Origin: Diphasiastrum complanatum
Lineage: Eukaryota > Streptophyta > Lycopodiopsida > Lycopodiales > Lycopodiaceae
NCBI GenBank assembly: GCA_029204225.1
Contig: CM055113.1
Location: 22,451,605-22,515,604, forward strand
Reading direction: 5' to 3'
DNA: 64,000 bases
The notes beneath the pieces are model-generated. The model was not told where the DNA came from and did no database searches. It worked only from the letters and a program-made list of their open reading frames with translations. Within the stretch, counting starts at the first letter, position 1; each line of letters opens with the position of its first letter. Positions 52,301 to 64,000 of this stretch are shown piece after piece. The position numbers and the translations under genes are program-made.

Positions 52301-55300
52301 AAGTGCTAGGAAATGTACCTTTGGATATCAAAGCCTCATTCTAAAGAGAGGAAACTAACAAGATCACAATTGAGCACAGGCAACCTAGAAAGAAAAAAAT
52401 AAGGTTCTGAAGAGTTTTCACATTATGCATGGAGATACAACAATTTTAAGAAAGATAGCAATAAAACGACATTTTTTGAAGCAAGAAATATGCAGTCAAA
52501 TTTCAGCTTACCCAATCTAACAGCATTACATCCTTGTTGTGAGAAAGACGACCAAAATCAAAAGCTCGTTGCCCAGTAATTAGCTCAAGTAAGAGAATTC
52601 CAAAACCAAAAACATCAGTTTTTTCAGAAGATTGTCCAGTTGACAAGTACTCTGGGGCAATATGCCCCACTGTTCCACGTACTGCGGTAGTCACATGGGA
52701 GTCTCTATGATCCAGAAGTTTTGCCAATCCAAAATCTCCAACAACAGCTTCAAAATCTTCATCAAGTAGTATATTTGCTGCTTTGACATCACGATGAATA
52801 ATCTTTGGGTCGCAATGTTCGTGAAGATAAAGCAAGCCTCGTGCAGATCCAAGTGCTATGCGCTTACGAGTAGGCCAATCAAGAGCTGGCTTTCCACAAT
52901 TTGAGTCTGGGAAAAGCAAACTTTTCTTAGGTGCTATTACAGTTGCTCCAAAACCAATAATGGCCATACTTCTACAACAAGTTTCAAATAGCATTCAAAA
53001 AAAAAATGTAACAATGTACCACGAAGCCTGGATGCAACACTTCCATTGAGCATGTATGGATACACTAATAGCCGCTCATTTGAAGTCATGCAGAAGCCTT
53101 TCAATCGGAGAAGATTCCGGTGTACAGCCAGACTTATCATCTCCACTTCCATCTGAAATTGAAGTTCTCCACCATTCATGCCCTCCTCTTTCAATCGTTT
53201 AACAGCAACTAGAGTCCCATCTGGCAAGCTACCCTTGTAAACATATCCAAAGCCTCCTTTCCCAAGGATATTTTTGCTGTCAAAGTTGTCAGTGGCAAAT
53301 TGTAATTCTCGAAACGAATATTTTTTCAGTTGTCCAAGATAAGCATCTGGGTCTTGTTGCTCTGCAGAACCAGGAAAACAAGAAATGAGAGCAACAGCAT
53401 ATTCATGAGCCCAGATCTCAGCCAAATTTTAGGAGTTTGCTTGCAACTTCATTAAAGCTGAGTGCTGATAAAACTACCAAGTACATAGTTGCACCTGATG
53501 AAAGGTAAAGCACAAATACCATTCACATCAAAGAAAATCTGCTGATTATGATGGCGTCTCCACCACAGAAATCCATAGATCACAGATGCTAGGATAAAAA
53601 CGGAACCAATGGTCAATCCTGCTGTTAGTGCTCCATTCTTCGATCCTTTGGGATATACTATACCTGTTGCAGATATAAAGGAATGAACCACAACAGCATT
53701 CCAGTTATGATAGTCAATTAGAAGAAGATTTCACTACCAAATGCGGGAACATGTAATAATGTATCATCCTTCACAGAAATAAAAGGGCTGTTTAATTTAT
53801 TTATTGCTGGAGTTCAACATATAATCATTGGTTCTAAAGATGGAATCGCCCTGACTTAGAGAAAAGACATGTACTTTTTGGAGAATTTAATGCAGCTGAT
53901 GCAGGTACTGGTGGATAGCCTGGGCAGTCGCGATTTGTTTTCAAACCACAAAGGAGAGGATTTCCTTCGATACTGCAAGATCCAGTTTTACAAAGATGTT
54001 ACAGCATCAGAACAATAAGTTTCTCAGCATGAATCAAAACCACTGCCACAGGACCTCCCACACGTTGTCATGCATTTTATCCATACTCGATAAATTTATG
54101 TTCCTTTGATGACCATCAAGGATTAAAAAAAAACTTAATGGTCTCAATAATGATATTCCAGGTTGTTCAGATCTTTCAGATGTTTAAAGCAAGAGCTTTG
54201 AAACAACAAAGATTGCAATTGATCATCCAGCCAAATATGGAATCACATGAAATAAGTTGCGAAACTGCCAACCCAGTTAAACTTGGTGTTCAGAGGTTTC
54301 AGCATACAGAACCTTTCAGCTTAATCAATCTTCACATTAGTCATGAGTCATGACTGTTGTGCATGTGCTTATAGACATCATATTTTTATCTGTGCTTGCT
54401 TTTGAAGTACGCCTTCCTCATTTCTATTGCAACTTCAGGAGGCTTGATAATTGTTTCATTAATCTTAGTATTTCTTTCAAAGTTCTTTCAACAGGCTGAT
54501 TGTATTGACAATAAACTCACTCCGATAGCCTAAGCACTATGGTTAAATCCCTATCTAAATGTACGGTAATGTGGACATGTGCCTATGCATACACACTTGC
54601 ACATACTTTTGGATTCTGTGCGGTGAAAATCCCCCACTGGCCTCTATGACGGAACAAGTCGGAGGCACCTATCACACATCCACGAGGGGCCCAAGTCTGA
54701 GGCACCTATCACACATCCACGAGCAGCTCCAGCACTCAAACATTGGGGGGAGCGGAAAGGGGGGGGGAAGCGCAGGGGCAAGGAGAGACTACTGGGTTTG
54801 GGGGTTCATCAGGCTGATTGTATTGAGAATAAAGTCACTCTCCATTCTTTTGGAGATTGTCCTGGTATTCCATCGCTCAGGCCCCTTTAAATAAACGTAT
54901 CAATCACAATACCGTCGACTCACGAATCTGTAAGGTAATGGACCTGACACTATTCATAAAGAATACAACAATTATATCAGACAGCAAGACTTCACAAAGC
55001 CCTCAACAGGAAACGGGCATAGCTAAATGACTATCTTACCAGAGTCTACACTTGCAGGAGGTTCTGGTCCTACTACCTATTCTTGAATTTGGGGGAAATT
55101 GAACGACACCTTGTATAAAACAGACCACCCCTAACTTATGTTACCATGGACCTTCCTATTAACCATTTGTGTAACCACAGAATTCTAGAAAAGTTAGCTT
55201 GAACATGGTTAAGGAGGTGCCCATTAGCAAAAAAATGCTGTAAGTGGAGTTAAGAAGTTCATATATATTCATTCAAAGGTTTCAGCTCTTTAAGCCTCCT

Positions 55301-58300
55301 GTTGGTAATAGCTCCTGAGTGTATTATTTTTAAGGAGGCTATTCCCAAGAGGATGCTGAAACAAGGAGGAAAACCATGTTCTGCCATGAGCTCATTGATT
55401 AGAACATGTCTCCTCACCCAATATCTTAGGCTAATTTCCAAATGTGCTCATTGGGTCATATTTAGCAACACACCTAACCCAGCTTGAACTAGACATCTAG
55501 ATTGGTTGCTGATCAACACAGAAACTGCTCATCGGGACCCTCTGCTAACCAGTACTTCCGAGATCGAGTTTGATGCATGACTGGACCCTTCTAGTCCTCT
55601 TTCAGAATTCAAGCTCTAGAAACTTGAGGGGACTCAGAAAAACTTTTGTGTGAAGGTTGTTTCCCACATGCATTTATGTGAAAAGCCCACTTTGACAGTA
55701 GAGATACAGTTGCTATCTAATCTTCATGATGCTTAGATGTTTTATATTCGACTTTCTATTCTCAAAATGTAAAAGACTCCAGACAGATATGTATGAGCAT
55801 TTGTGAGTTGTTAAGCATTTACTGTTTCCAATCAAAAAACATGTCATATTGACCATTTCAAAACTAAAATTGGATTATCCAACAGTAAGGCTTTAACTAG
55901 CTTATTCATACACAACTAAAAGAAAAGTTCGAACTTCGATCATCAAAGGAAAACAGACGGCCCTGAAGCTGACAATTATCCAAAAAAGAAAGAAAAGAAA
56001 TCGCCAAAACAAGAGGTACTGAAAAACTGAAGTGTAGGAAAAAGAATCTTACTCAAAGTTAGTCAATTTCATTTTGGGAACATAGCCACTCAAATTGTTG
56101 AAAGAAAGATCTCTGACATTCACAACACACAAACACATTAGCAAGAAAGAACACCAGATACTGAATAGCCTATGATGTAACTTACCTAAGTTGAGTACAC
56201 CATCTTAAGCAACTGTTGCTGGACCTACGTAGACCTTACAGCTTCAAAGTGAACATAGAATATGGATATATCAATTTCTGCAAGTACTCACAAAAAGTCT
56301 AGAGCAGTGATGGTAGCTAGAGAAGATGGGAAAGCTCCAGTGAGGCTATTGTTGTTCAAGCGCCTGAGTCAAATATTAAAATAAACAGTTCGCAAGTAAA
56401 TATAGGATGAAAAAGTCCAAACTGAAATGCTATAGAAATTTAAGTTTTGACACTGCTGTGATTATGCTAGTATTCAATGTATAAGTGAAAAATACTTTGA
56501 ACAAATACCAAAAAATAGCTACTTCAACAATCTTGAACGTTTGGACGATGATTACGATGCAAATCACCTAAGCATAAGATCTATCTTACGAAGACAAACA
56601 TTGCCGTGAAGCAAAGACCTTGACAATTGAGCACTCACAGGTAAGTCAGGCTTGCCATCTTGCCAAAGCAATCAGGAATGACACCAATGAAGCTATTGTT
56701 GGAAAGATCGATACTGACAATCTTTGTAAGGTTTCCAAGATTTGGTATTACTCCCGAAAAGTAATTGTTTTGCAGCATCCTAAAATGTAAGAAGATGCAA
56801 ACATAATAATGAACAAGCAAGACACCAAAAGCAATTTCTGCACAGTTCCAAACTCTAAGGATGCTTAAAACACAGAATCTTCAATTCAACCTGCCAATTT
56901 TTGTACAAAAAATCTAAGGAATGTCTGTTTTACTTTCAAAATTGCACTCAGGTCATTATATGGCAGGAAAATAATGGCTCACCAGGTAAAATTTTCACAA
57001 CAAGCTTAGTATGAAAGCAATGCAAAGCAGACAAGAATCACTACACAGTCAGGAATCAGTGTAACATAAATGAAAAGAACTTTCTTAACGGGTACCACAC
57101 AACCAGTAACATTAAACAACAGTTTCTATGCTTAAAGCTTCCAGGATGCTTCAAAGTTAGAATAGTCAAAACACAAGCTGTAAAATCGATACAGTTTTCA
57201 ATGAACAAAAGCTTCCTTGACCGGTACCACATAACCAGTAACATTGAAAGTAATTTGTTTCCTCCCACCATATATTTGACAAGAAAATTGCATATGCTAA
57301 ATGGTTGCGGATAAAGTTGAGTTGTTTGTGTTTTTGTCATTACATCTCACTCAGATGGGGCTCCCTTTCAAAACAAAGCCATATTCTTCTTTGGAACTTT
57401 GAACTATGCGTGTTGAAAGTGGTCGCAAACCAATAGTAATGCAAACCATGTATAGCTCCATGGATCTACTCCCATAGATGCATTGCATTCCGAAACGCAA
57501 AGTTCCAATCACATTCCAGAACGGTCATTCCAAAAATTCCAGATTGTTTCATTCTAGAACGGTTTTCTTTTTTTCTTTTGTTTTTTTGGGTTTTCTTTGT
57601 AAATTTTTTTAGGTGTGTTCGAATAAAAAACCTAGAAAGTTCAAAAAACAACCAGAGGTATTAGAAATACTATATAAATTATACATGGATTCTTCTTGTT
57701 CCTCTTGATTCATCATATTGTTTTGTAGTTCCTATTTTTTGGCTTTTATGACCAGTGCAATCAGTGGTATTTTCTTCCGACTTTGTGGCTTCTACTTAAA
57801 GCTCCAATATATATATAGCATAGATGCGCTCACAATTTGTGAATCACGAATTGAAGCGCGATTCGTGAATCGCTGTCAAAAAAAACAGCAATTTCGCTGC
57901 AGATCGCTGTTTTTTCTTTTGTTATTCGAATTGCACAAAAAAAAAAATTACGTTTGCGATTCAAACTATGATAGTATAGACTATTTTGTAGGGATTTTTG
58001 GACTAGACTACACCAAGGACAATGTTCTTTTAAGGATAGAGAGAAAGGAGAGACCTTGGGCTCTTGATGTCTTGACATTTTTCAGCATAGCCAATGAAAT
58101 GAATATGCCTTTTTTTTATATAACATTGAGTTTCTTGCGTAAATCATCAAGTAAACATGCAAAAGCATCACAACTGAAGGTCCTCAAGTGAAAGAACTTG
58201 CTTTGCTACCATAAAACACCTCTATAAGTGTTTTGGGCTCTGCTGCCTTTGTAGGTGAGCAAGTTTGAAGGTAAACCCCATGAGAACAACCTCATAGGAA

Positions 58301-59396
58301 TTCGGTAATCCTACAACATTCATCATGCTTTGAGCATATTCAGCTTGGTTCCAATCGCTGTAATTTATCGTGCTCCTACTCAGGTTCCAATGGCTGTAAA
58401 AACAAAATTGAGTTTGTTTTTTTTTTTGGGTTTCAACGTTCCAGAAAGCCGTTCCAACACAACTGCATCCACTCCTACACTTGCCTCCATGAATTCCGTC
58501 CACGTCATTTGTTTGACATAGATTGTATGAGTTATGAGTACAGTGTCTCTACTCAAGCTAGGTTGCAATAAGTCATGAGATATTTCACACTTAAGGAAAA
58601 TGAATGATAATGCACTGAATCTGCAGTACTAAATTAGGAAGATAAATTGAAACTTTCTTCTTTCACTTGAGAAAAATAATATTTTATATGAGCTAAGACA
58701 TTACTATATTATAGATGGGTCAAAGAGTCAAAAGTAAAGATAACATGAAAATGATGGTGGCGGCTAGTAGATCTCTTACAAAGAGCATGAATGTACAGCA
58801 ATTACAACAAGGCAGCAACTTTTAGCGAAGAGAGATAGAGCAAAATATTCTGACAAGCTTTTTGAAGAATGTTTCTTCTCAAGACATACAGGTATTGCAA
58901 GTTTGAAAGATCTCCTATCAATGGCGAGAGAAATCCAGAAAGTTGTAAGTTTGGTAGGTCACTGCAAGCAAGGCCAACCAATCAGATCTAGTTCAGCACA
59001 TTGAGTATGTTGTAATGTAAGACAACATTCAGCATTTGTGGATTCAGAGTTGTTTCAAGTCTCACTTGTTATATAGATTGACCTATCTATAACTTAAGTG
59101 TCATAATCAAGCAGATTGAGCTCTATTTAACTATAATGAGAATGAAACATGCCACCAAGATAGACATGGGATATGAGGAAATTTACTAAGAGACATGTTA
59201 TGAAACAAACATACAACATCTAGCGACGATATTTTTGGAAACATAGAAGGTTTCAGAACGGACATTCTTGTAACGGACTGTTCAGATGAACATGTGACGT
59301 GGATCCAATTGCAAGGGTCCACTGCATTGTTGTCCCAGCTAGACAGGGCATTTTGTGGATCATGTAGCGCCTGCTTCAAATTGAACAAAGATAATA
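49334..59396 (-). CDS. NIK-like: LRR receptor-like kinase, subfamily II, NIK clade (5' exon missing)
   Basis: Plasma-membrane receptor kinase. Ten minus-strand exons: 59,396-59,264; 58,961-58,890; 56,779-56,639; 56,363-56,292; 56,112-56,053; 53,972-53,875; 53,663-53,520; 53,361-53,020; 52,906-52,512; 49,651-49,334. All use GT/AG and join in phase to ~590 residues plus stop. Domains: LRR N-cap ([16 protein letters not shown]), LRRs ([51 protein letters not shown]), short Pro-rich hinge, transmembrane segment about residues 203-226, then kinase with [56 protein letters not shown]. The RD motif and activation-loop Thr residues are kept, so it looks active. FFDV, FDFGRL and terminal AMELSGPR place it with NIK rather than SERK, which shares the exon plan. 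NIK proteins act in antiviral and immune signalling as known for Arabidopsis. Signal-peptide exon not found, probably upstream of 59,397. Confidence 0.92.
51236..52053. repeat. 818 bp near-perfect foldback in intron of the NIK-like gene
   Basis: Two arms of about 400 bp, 51,236-~51,637 and ~51,652-52,053, are inverted copies with few mismatches, meeting at a ~14 base loop near 51,644. Arms carry G/C runs, GGGGCCCAATATCTC-type AT/GC blocks and GCGCGC-rich centres, GC-rich against an AT-rich intron. ORFs on both strands starting [12 protein letters not shown] are the same arm read twice. It sits in the 2.86 kb intron between the kinase exon ending 52,512 and the last exon. Reads as a foldback/MITE insertion; flanking target duplication is not obvious. 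Confidence 0.93.
53973..56052. other. 2.1 kb intron of the NIK-like gene
   Basis: No coding exon or recognisable transposon. 54,650-54,730 holds a duplicated GGCACCTATCACACATCCAC block (54,663 and 54,701) near a G-rich run at 54,740-54,775. TCAGGCTGATTGTATTGA.AATAAA.TCACTC also occurs twice (54,493 and 54,810). Confidence 0.6.
56780..58889. other. 2.1 kb intron of the NIK-like gene
   Basis: A ~30 bp block G.CCGGTACCACATAACCAGTA-like is repeated at 57,089 and 57,220 (period about 131 bases). Between 57,480 and 58,460 the intron has TTCCAGAACGG-type blocks at both sides (57,515; 58,440), possibly the ends of another MITE. No exon recognised. Confidence 0.5.
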
Positions 59397-59648
59397 CTGC
59401 ACCACAGCCAAAAATAACTATTAAAAAAGTTCGATGATTTCTACTTCGACAATCTACGTGAAATCTACTGTTGGTGGATTCAAAAAATTTGCAAAGGTGA
59501 AAGGAGGAACTCAACTAATAACAACTCCTATATCAAATGGTTCAAGAATAAATGATTGTCAACAATAATGATGATTGTCAAAGAAGAGACGCTAAAAAGG
59601 TTAGTGAGTGTCATGTATAGCATTGACCTCTATTTGCAATGTCCAGAG

Positions 59649-59852
59649 CTTAGTTGCCCGTTCCGGAACGGAACGCGCTCTGGAAGTTCCAGAACGCGTT
59701 CCGGTCCGGAAAGATGCCCTCAAAAAAAAAAACGTTTTTTTACAAAGCATTTAATTCATATAAATAATTAAAATGATTAAATTTATGTGAATATCGTTCC
59801 GACCAGGAACGTATGGAATGTTCCGACCCATTTGTCGGAACGGGCTTCTAAG
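59649..59852. mobile_element. 204 bp hAT-superfamily MITE with 8 bp target duplication
   Basis: Terminal inverted repeats CTTAGTTGCCCGTTCCGG (left) and, as complement of the right end, CTTAGAAGCCCGTTCCGA. The element is bracketed by GTCCAGAG on both sides (59,641-59,648 and 59,853-59,860), a perfect 8 bp duplication typical of hAT insertion. The body has nested TTCCGGAACG palindromes, an A-run and an AT-rich middle. No ORF. It lies upstream of the first identified exon of the kinase gene, so in intron 1 or the promoter. A related single end is at 11,245. Confidence 0.92.
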
Positions 59853-60205
59853 GTCCAGAGGTCTCTTGGACAAGTAACTAGAAAATAAATAATACTAGGG
59901 TTGCATAAAGACTAGCTACTTCACTTAAAGAGTTGCCTTCATTGGCTTCAAAAAATAATGTAGATATCATAAAGATGATTTGTATATGATGAGTTCAGAG
60001 GCCGTAGTGAGGATGCATTGCATTTCCAAACCCCTGCATACGAAGATGACTTTTGGACACGGGACGTGCTGCGGCCTATTTTTTGTGTGTTACTCTAATC
60101 AACCTCCTGTACCACCCAGTATCATGCACATTGCATCCAAACATGCAAAGCTACAAAAAGCAAGACCCCTGACTCCATCTTCTGATTGATGTAAGCCCTA
60201 CCTCT

Positions 60206-60345
60206 GATACCCATATTATGATCACAAAGTGAAGATCTCCTTAGATCCTGTTACATGCATCCACTGTGGAGCAAAACCACCCAACCAAAAAGAAATGGCT
60301 AGTCAAAACCGTAACCACTTCACCCCCAAGCCGTGACTGAATGCA
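60206..60345. repeat. Fragment related to the large copia LTR/PBS region
   Basis: Contains CCTCTGATACCCATATTATG, PBS-like, and TGGAGCAAAACCACCCAACC, which matches AGGAGCAAAACCGCCCAACC inside the LTR at ~40,953, then CACCCCCAAGCC. Only a short stretch is kept. Confidence 0.5.
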
Positions 60346-60393
60346 GGAGAGGAGGGGATCCTGGCTTTTGAAATCAAAAAATACAATGAGGAG

Positions 60394-62090
60394 ATGGACG
60401 AGTTCCTACAAGAGATATACTCTCCAAAAGCTAGAGAATATTCCCTTAGGATCCCCCTATTCCTATCAAAGCATTTGACCTCCTATTCTTGCACCAAAAG
60501 CTGTCAATCACCATGCAAAAGCTCCATAGGTCCAATGGAGCAGTTGAGGACGAGAGAGCTATATCTGAGCGACAATCCGTGGATAATGACCTACAGCCCA
60601 TTAGGAAGTCATGGGCGAGGTAAACCTTAGTTCTTCAAAACCTTTGCACTTATTACTTTCAAGTTTCAACTTTGAGCTTTCAATTTCCAAATTTGCAAGT
60701 TAGTTACAAGCCTCAACTTTCAAATTTCAACTTTAAATGACTCTTTGGTGTTCAATGCTAAGTGCTCTAGCTAGTAACCTAGTAGCCTGAGGCCTGCAAG
60801 TTACTTGATAGTTGAAACTGTTGTCGAATGTTCTAGGTATGGATGCACCATACTATCAGATGGTTGGACCGAGGCAAGGAGGGGCCATATTGTGAATATA
60901 TTGGTGTCTTCTTGCATGGGCACCATGTTTTTGAGGTCCATGATACGTCGGAGCTAGGCATGGCATTGGATGGCAGGAGATTGTTTAAGTACATCACACA
61001 AGCCATTGAAAAGGTCGGAAAAACTTATGTTGTCCAAGTATGCACTTTCAAGTTTCAACATTGAACTTTGAAGTTACATTGTGAATAATGATTTTTATTT
61101 TGAACGTTGTGTTTTTCATTTGCCATTTAGGCATTTACAGTTTTTTGTGAATTTCGACGTGCGTTGTGACTTGTTTGAACTTTGCGGATTCCGGAATGCT
61201 CAATGTTGAATGTTCATGTGTTATGATTCGACCTTTGCAGGGACAACGCCTCCAATTGTGTTGCCATGGGGAAGCTTGTGAATGAGAGGTACACTTGGAT
61301 TTTTTGGACTCCATGTGCTGCTCACTGCCTCGACATCCTCGTTGAAGACATTGTGAGATTAACCTGGGTCAAGGAGGTTGTAGAGATGGCACGATTCTTG
61401 GTGAGATTTGTCACCAAGAGACAAAGGGTCTTGAGCATGTTCAGGTCCCATTGCAGCTTGGATCCCTTGAGGCCTGGCCCCACTAGGTAACCAAGTTTCA
61501 TGGTGGACGAAGTATGGGAATGACGTTCCCAGGTTGCAGAAACATGCAAGAGAAATTGGAATGTGTTCTCTCTTATTCATACGAAGAGGAGAAACAAACT
61601 TTCTACTGCGCAGCTGCAGAGGTTGGAGTATGCGCATGCCAACCTACGGCTTCAAGTTTGGACTTTTAAATTAAGTCGTTTACTAGTACTGAGAATCAAG
61701 ATCTTGATTTGATTCCATAGGTTAATCCCGATGACATCGATGTGGCAAGGATTCCAAACTTGCCACCAAGATCACAAGAGGAGGAGAATGTGTATGCTTT
61801 ACTCCATCGGGAGGCCTTAGCAGCTGCAAGTTGATTTCAATGCCCGATTCCAAGACTGTGCTGCACTATGCCTTGCACCTGTACTAGGCCCTGCCCGTGA
61901 TGTACTAGGCCCTGCACCCGTAGTAGGCCCTATCCGCGTTGTACTGGGCCCTGCCTGTGAGCCTGCAGCTGCACTTGCTACCCGTCCCTGTCCAAAACCC
62001 TCTGATGGTCTCACTAGCTGGGTGGATGTACCATCAAGCCCACACATATCCATCAACCTCTGCATCTCCTCATCAGGTACTTTAAAATTT
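60394..62090 (+). pseudogene. hAT-4: decayed hAT transposase, DUF659 to C-terminal tail
   Basis: Plus strand in order: RQSVDNDLQPIRKSWAR (~60,565-60,620), an intron of about 220 bp (GTAAACC...TTCTAG), YGCTILSDGWTEARRGH (~60,839-60,890), LVSSCMGTMFLRSM, then after another gap DNASNCVAMGKLVNERYTW and FWTPCAAHCLDILVEDI (~61,242-61,360), LVRFVTKRQRVLSMFR, and the dimerisation motif RNWNVFSLIHTKRRNKLSTA (~61,553-61,612). A proline-rich tail with four ~24-30 bp repeats of TACTAGGCCCTGCCCGT (61,879-61,960) follows, as in the Pro-rich extension of hAT-1. No BED finger seen. Several frame changes; non-functional. It may lie in intron 1 of the kinase gene. Confidence 0.85.
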
Positions 62091-64000
62091 AAACTTTTGA
62101 CTTTTAAATTGTAATTTGTGATTTGTCAGTGATCACTACAGTCTATAACTTTACTATTTATGATTTCTGGAAGTTATTGGATGTCTGAGACTGTGATGTG
62201 TTGCAACTTGCATTGTGCATGAGTCAACTTTGAAGTATTCAAGTATGTACTATGGACTATCTTTTATGTACTATAGCTTATAAGTTAAGATTAATCATGA
62301 TTCATGTAGATTGTAAATTCTAATCTATATTTCAATTTCCTGGTCACTGGTAAGTCGTAATTGGCCACATCACTACATGTGAACTTTGAAGCACTCAGCA
62401 TTGTGAACTTTTAAATTAGTCATGTATAGAGTATGGCAGTATGCACATTGGAGATAGAAATGGGATGTATCTACTTAGTACTAGTCTTTCTATGACATGT
62501 CTAAACTCCAAACTCCAAAAACCCATAAAACGCATTTTCAATAAAAAAAAAAATCCTCAAAAAGTTTCCCGTTTCGAAGTTGGACCTCTCATTTGAAATG
62601 CGTTTCGAAATGACGTACGAAACAAGTTGAAAAAACATTGTTTTGGTGCAAGAGCTAAGGTTAGAGATCAAAGATAATCAACTAATTTTTTATGACTAAT
62701 GTGCAAGTTCCTCTATTTGTCAAACGTTATTGACAACCAACTTGCGGAGCAGACCATATATGCATACCACTAGCACTTCCTCTTATTTAAGGGTTGATAC
62801 AGTCAATCACTCTTAACACACGTGGCTAGGTGGTGAACAAGTCTCCACTCTACTAAATTGTCTTCCCCATTGATTCTTTCCACAATGTAGGAAAGCAAGA
62901 GTCAAGTCACCAAAATCTAGTTATCAATCAATCTCCACAAAAAACAAGAGAGAAGAGGCTGGGCGCCCAACTCTAAGAGAGAGAGAGAGAGAAAACAGCA
63001 ACAAGAGCAATGGAGAGCAATGCTTAGCCAAACTGTTAAAATGCGACACAATAAGCCAATATGTACTCTACCTACTTACTGACTGTAGGGCACCCCCAAA
63101 AGTCAAGATAGGGTCCCTAAACCAAATTAGACCTCTAAGGACCCACGAGTCAGTGCATGACCAAACTTGGGTCCAACTGAACTTAAGACAAACTTAAGAT
63201 GGCCTAAATAACTAAATACCCATGGTTACACAAATCTCGACCTTTTGGGTCAAAGTAACCTATGGATTAACTTTAGCAGTCATATATTTCTAACACCCTC
63301 CTTAAATGACAATGCAAAAACTGAAATCTTCACTATGTAATAAAACCACCACGTGGTATTAAATTTGAAACTTTGCATAAAGCTTCAAATCTATCTCTAG
63401 GCAACGCCTTAGCAAGATTGCATCCTAATTCGAACAAGTCGATTTAAATCGGCCGGTTCAAGCCGATTCTTTGAGGTTCGAACCGCCAGGCCGGGTTCGA
63501 ATCGGAAAACGGTTCAAACCTTTTGTTTTTCCAATTCTTCAAAAAAAAAGTCAGATATTCACTGATAGTACAGATACTTAAATTTTAATAGCTAAACAAT
63601 TTCAATCTTCCTCTAAATTTACAGATATCAAAATTCAGGATAATCAGATCCCTTGTGACGGTGTAACCTGTCGTATCAAGATTCAAAACAGTATTTACAG
63701 AAATTAGAATGACATTATGACCCAAGTTTAAGAGAACTGCAGTAAGTTGAAACTTGAAAGTTCAAAGTTGTAAGTTGTAACTACTAAGTTACTAACTTGT
63801 AACCATATCCTGCCATCCTGGCCCAGTGGCCCTGGCCCCTTACTACCTAGGTACAAGGATCTGCTAAGTGCTCACTGGCAACTGCTTGCTAAGGAGACTT
63901 AGGACTGTGAGTGACAAGTGTGGAGTAAGTTGTAACGAGTTGGAACTTGCCACTTGGAAGTTGTCGGTTGGAACTCAGGGTTTAGAAATTAGGAGCTTGG
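62091..64000. other. AT-rich right flank, no recognisable gene
   Basis: No coding frame of note. A short (GA)n run is at about 62,972-62,992. Around 63,430-63,520 there is an inverted-repeat-rich stretch with CGGTTCAA / GGTTCGAACC blocks. AAGTTGTAACTTG-type short repeats recur from 63,740 onward. Confidence 0.5.
63430..63520. repeat. Inverted-repeat cluster with GGTTCGAACC palindromes
   Basis: CGGTTCAAGCCG (63,450), GGTTCGAACCGCC (63,474), GGGTTCGAATCGG and GGTTCAAACC follow each other within 90 bases and can pair with each other in several ways. Resembles one end of a MITE, but no partner end was found. Confidence 0.5.

Noticed and set aside
49334-59396. Assignment of the kinase gene to SERK/BAK1
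   Set aside because: The exon plan is shared, but AMELSGPR at the C-terminus, [14 protein letters not shown] after the membrane segment and absence of the long SPP hinge fit NIK better.
61817-62065. 82-codon minus-strand ORF with GPS repeats
   Set aside because: Shadow of the plus-strand proline-rich repeat tail of hAT-4.
63440-63520. GGTTCGAATC, like a tRNA T-loop
   Set aside because: No acceptor, anticodon or D arm could be folded around it; the sequence is better explained as a palindrome cluster.

Overview
This window looks like a repeat-rich stretch of land-plant nuclear DNA. It is AT-rich, most genes are broken, introns are long, (TC)n and (TA)n microsatellites are common, and the repeats are those of plants: hAT DNA transposons with BED/DUF659 transposases and Ty1/copia LTR retrotransposons. 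The one well-preserved multi-exon gene is a plant leucine-rich-repeat receptor kinase of the NIK clade. The species, or even seed plant versus fern or bryophyte, cannot be settled from the sequence alone.

Layout. 1-4.5 kb: a solo-LTR-like block (1,522-2,090), then the last two exons of an ankyrin-repeat gene (2,872-3,749, +). 4.5-17.2 kb: a cluster of three related hAT-type elements whose ends all lie on microsatellites: hAT-1 (4,660-10,893, +), a short non-autonomous relative (12,410-13,258), and hAT-2 (13,748-17,099, -). hAT-1 carries a decayed transposase, a proline-rich C-terminal extension with AT-hook motifs, a small opposite-strand coiled-coil ORF and subterminal tandem repeats. 17.2-25.5 kb: copia fragments, an intact 238-codon ORF of unknown family (20,366-21,082, -), minisatellites (22.3-23.2 kb) and a third hAT remnant. 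26-31.6 kb: a copy of an unidentified intron-bearing gene family (its partner is at 41.4-42.7 kb), a short LTR element with integrase remnants, and a decayed spliced locus of unknown family. 31.6-41.3 kb: what I read as one large minus-strand copia element defined by LTRs, PBS and PPT, containing a second nested copia and a ~300 bp internal inversion. 42.9-47 kb: two more minus-strand copia remnants.

49.3-59.4 kb (minus) is the receptor kinase gene. Ten exons join with consistent phases into about 590 residues: LRR N-cap, LRRs, a transmembrane segment and a full RD-type kinase ending in AMELSGPR. The signal-peptide exon was not found. Its introns carry an 818 bp near-perfect foldback (51,236-52,053). 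A 204 bp hAT MITE with a clean 8 bp target duplication (59,649-59,852) lies just upstream of the first exon found. A fourth hAT remnant (60.4-62.1 kb, +) lies beyond it, perhaps inside intron 1.

No operon-like cooperation exists. The window is best read as two host genes in a landscape of nested transposons. The most unusual signals are the microsatellite-seated hAT family with its conserved downstream motif and accessory ORF, the large intronic foldback, the inverted segment inside copia pol, and the unplaced ORF and gene families.
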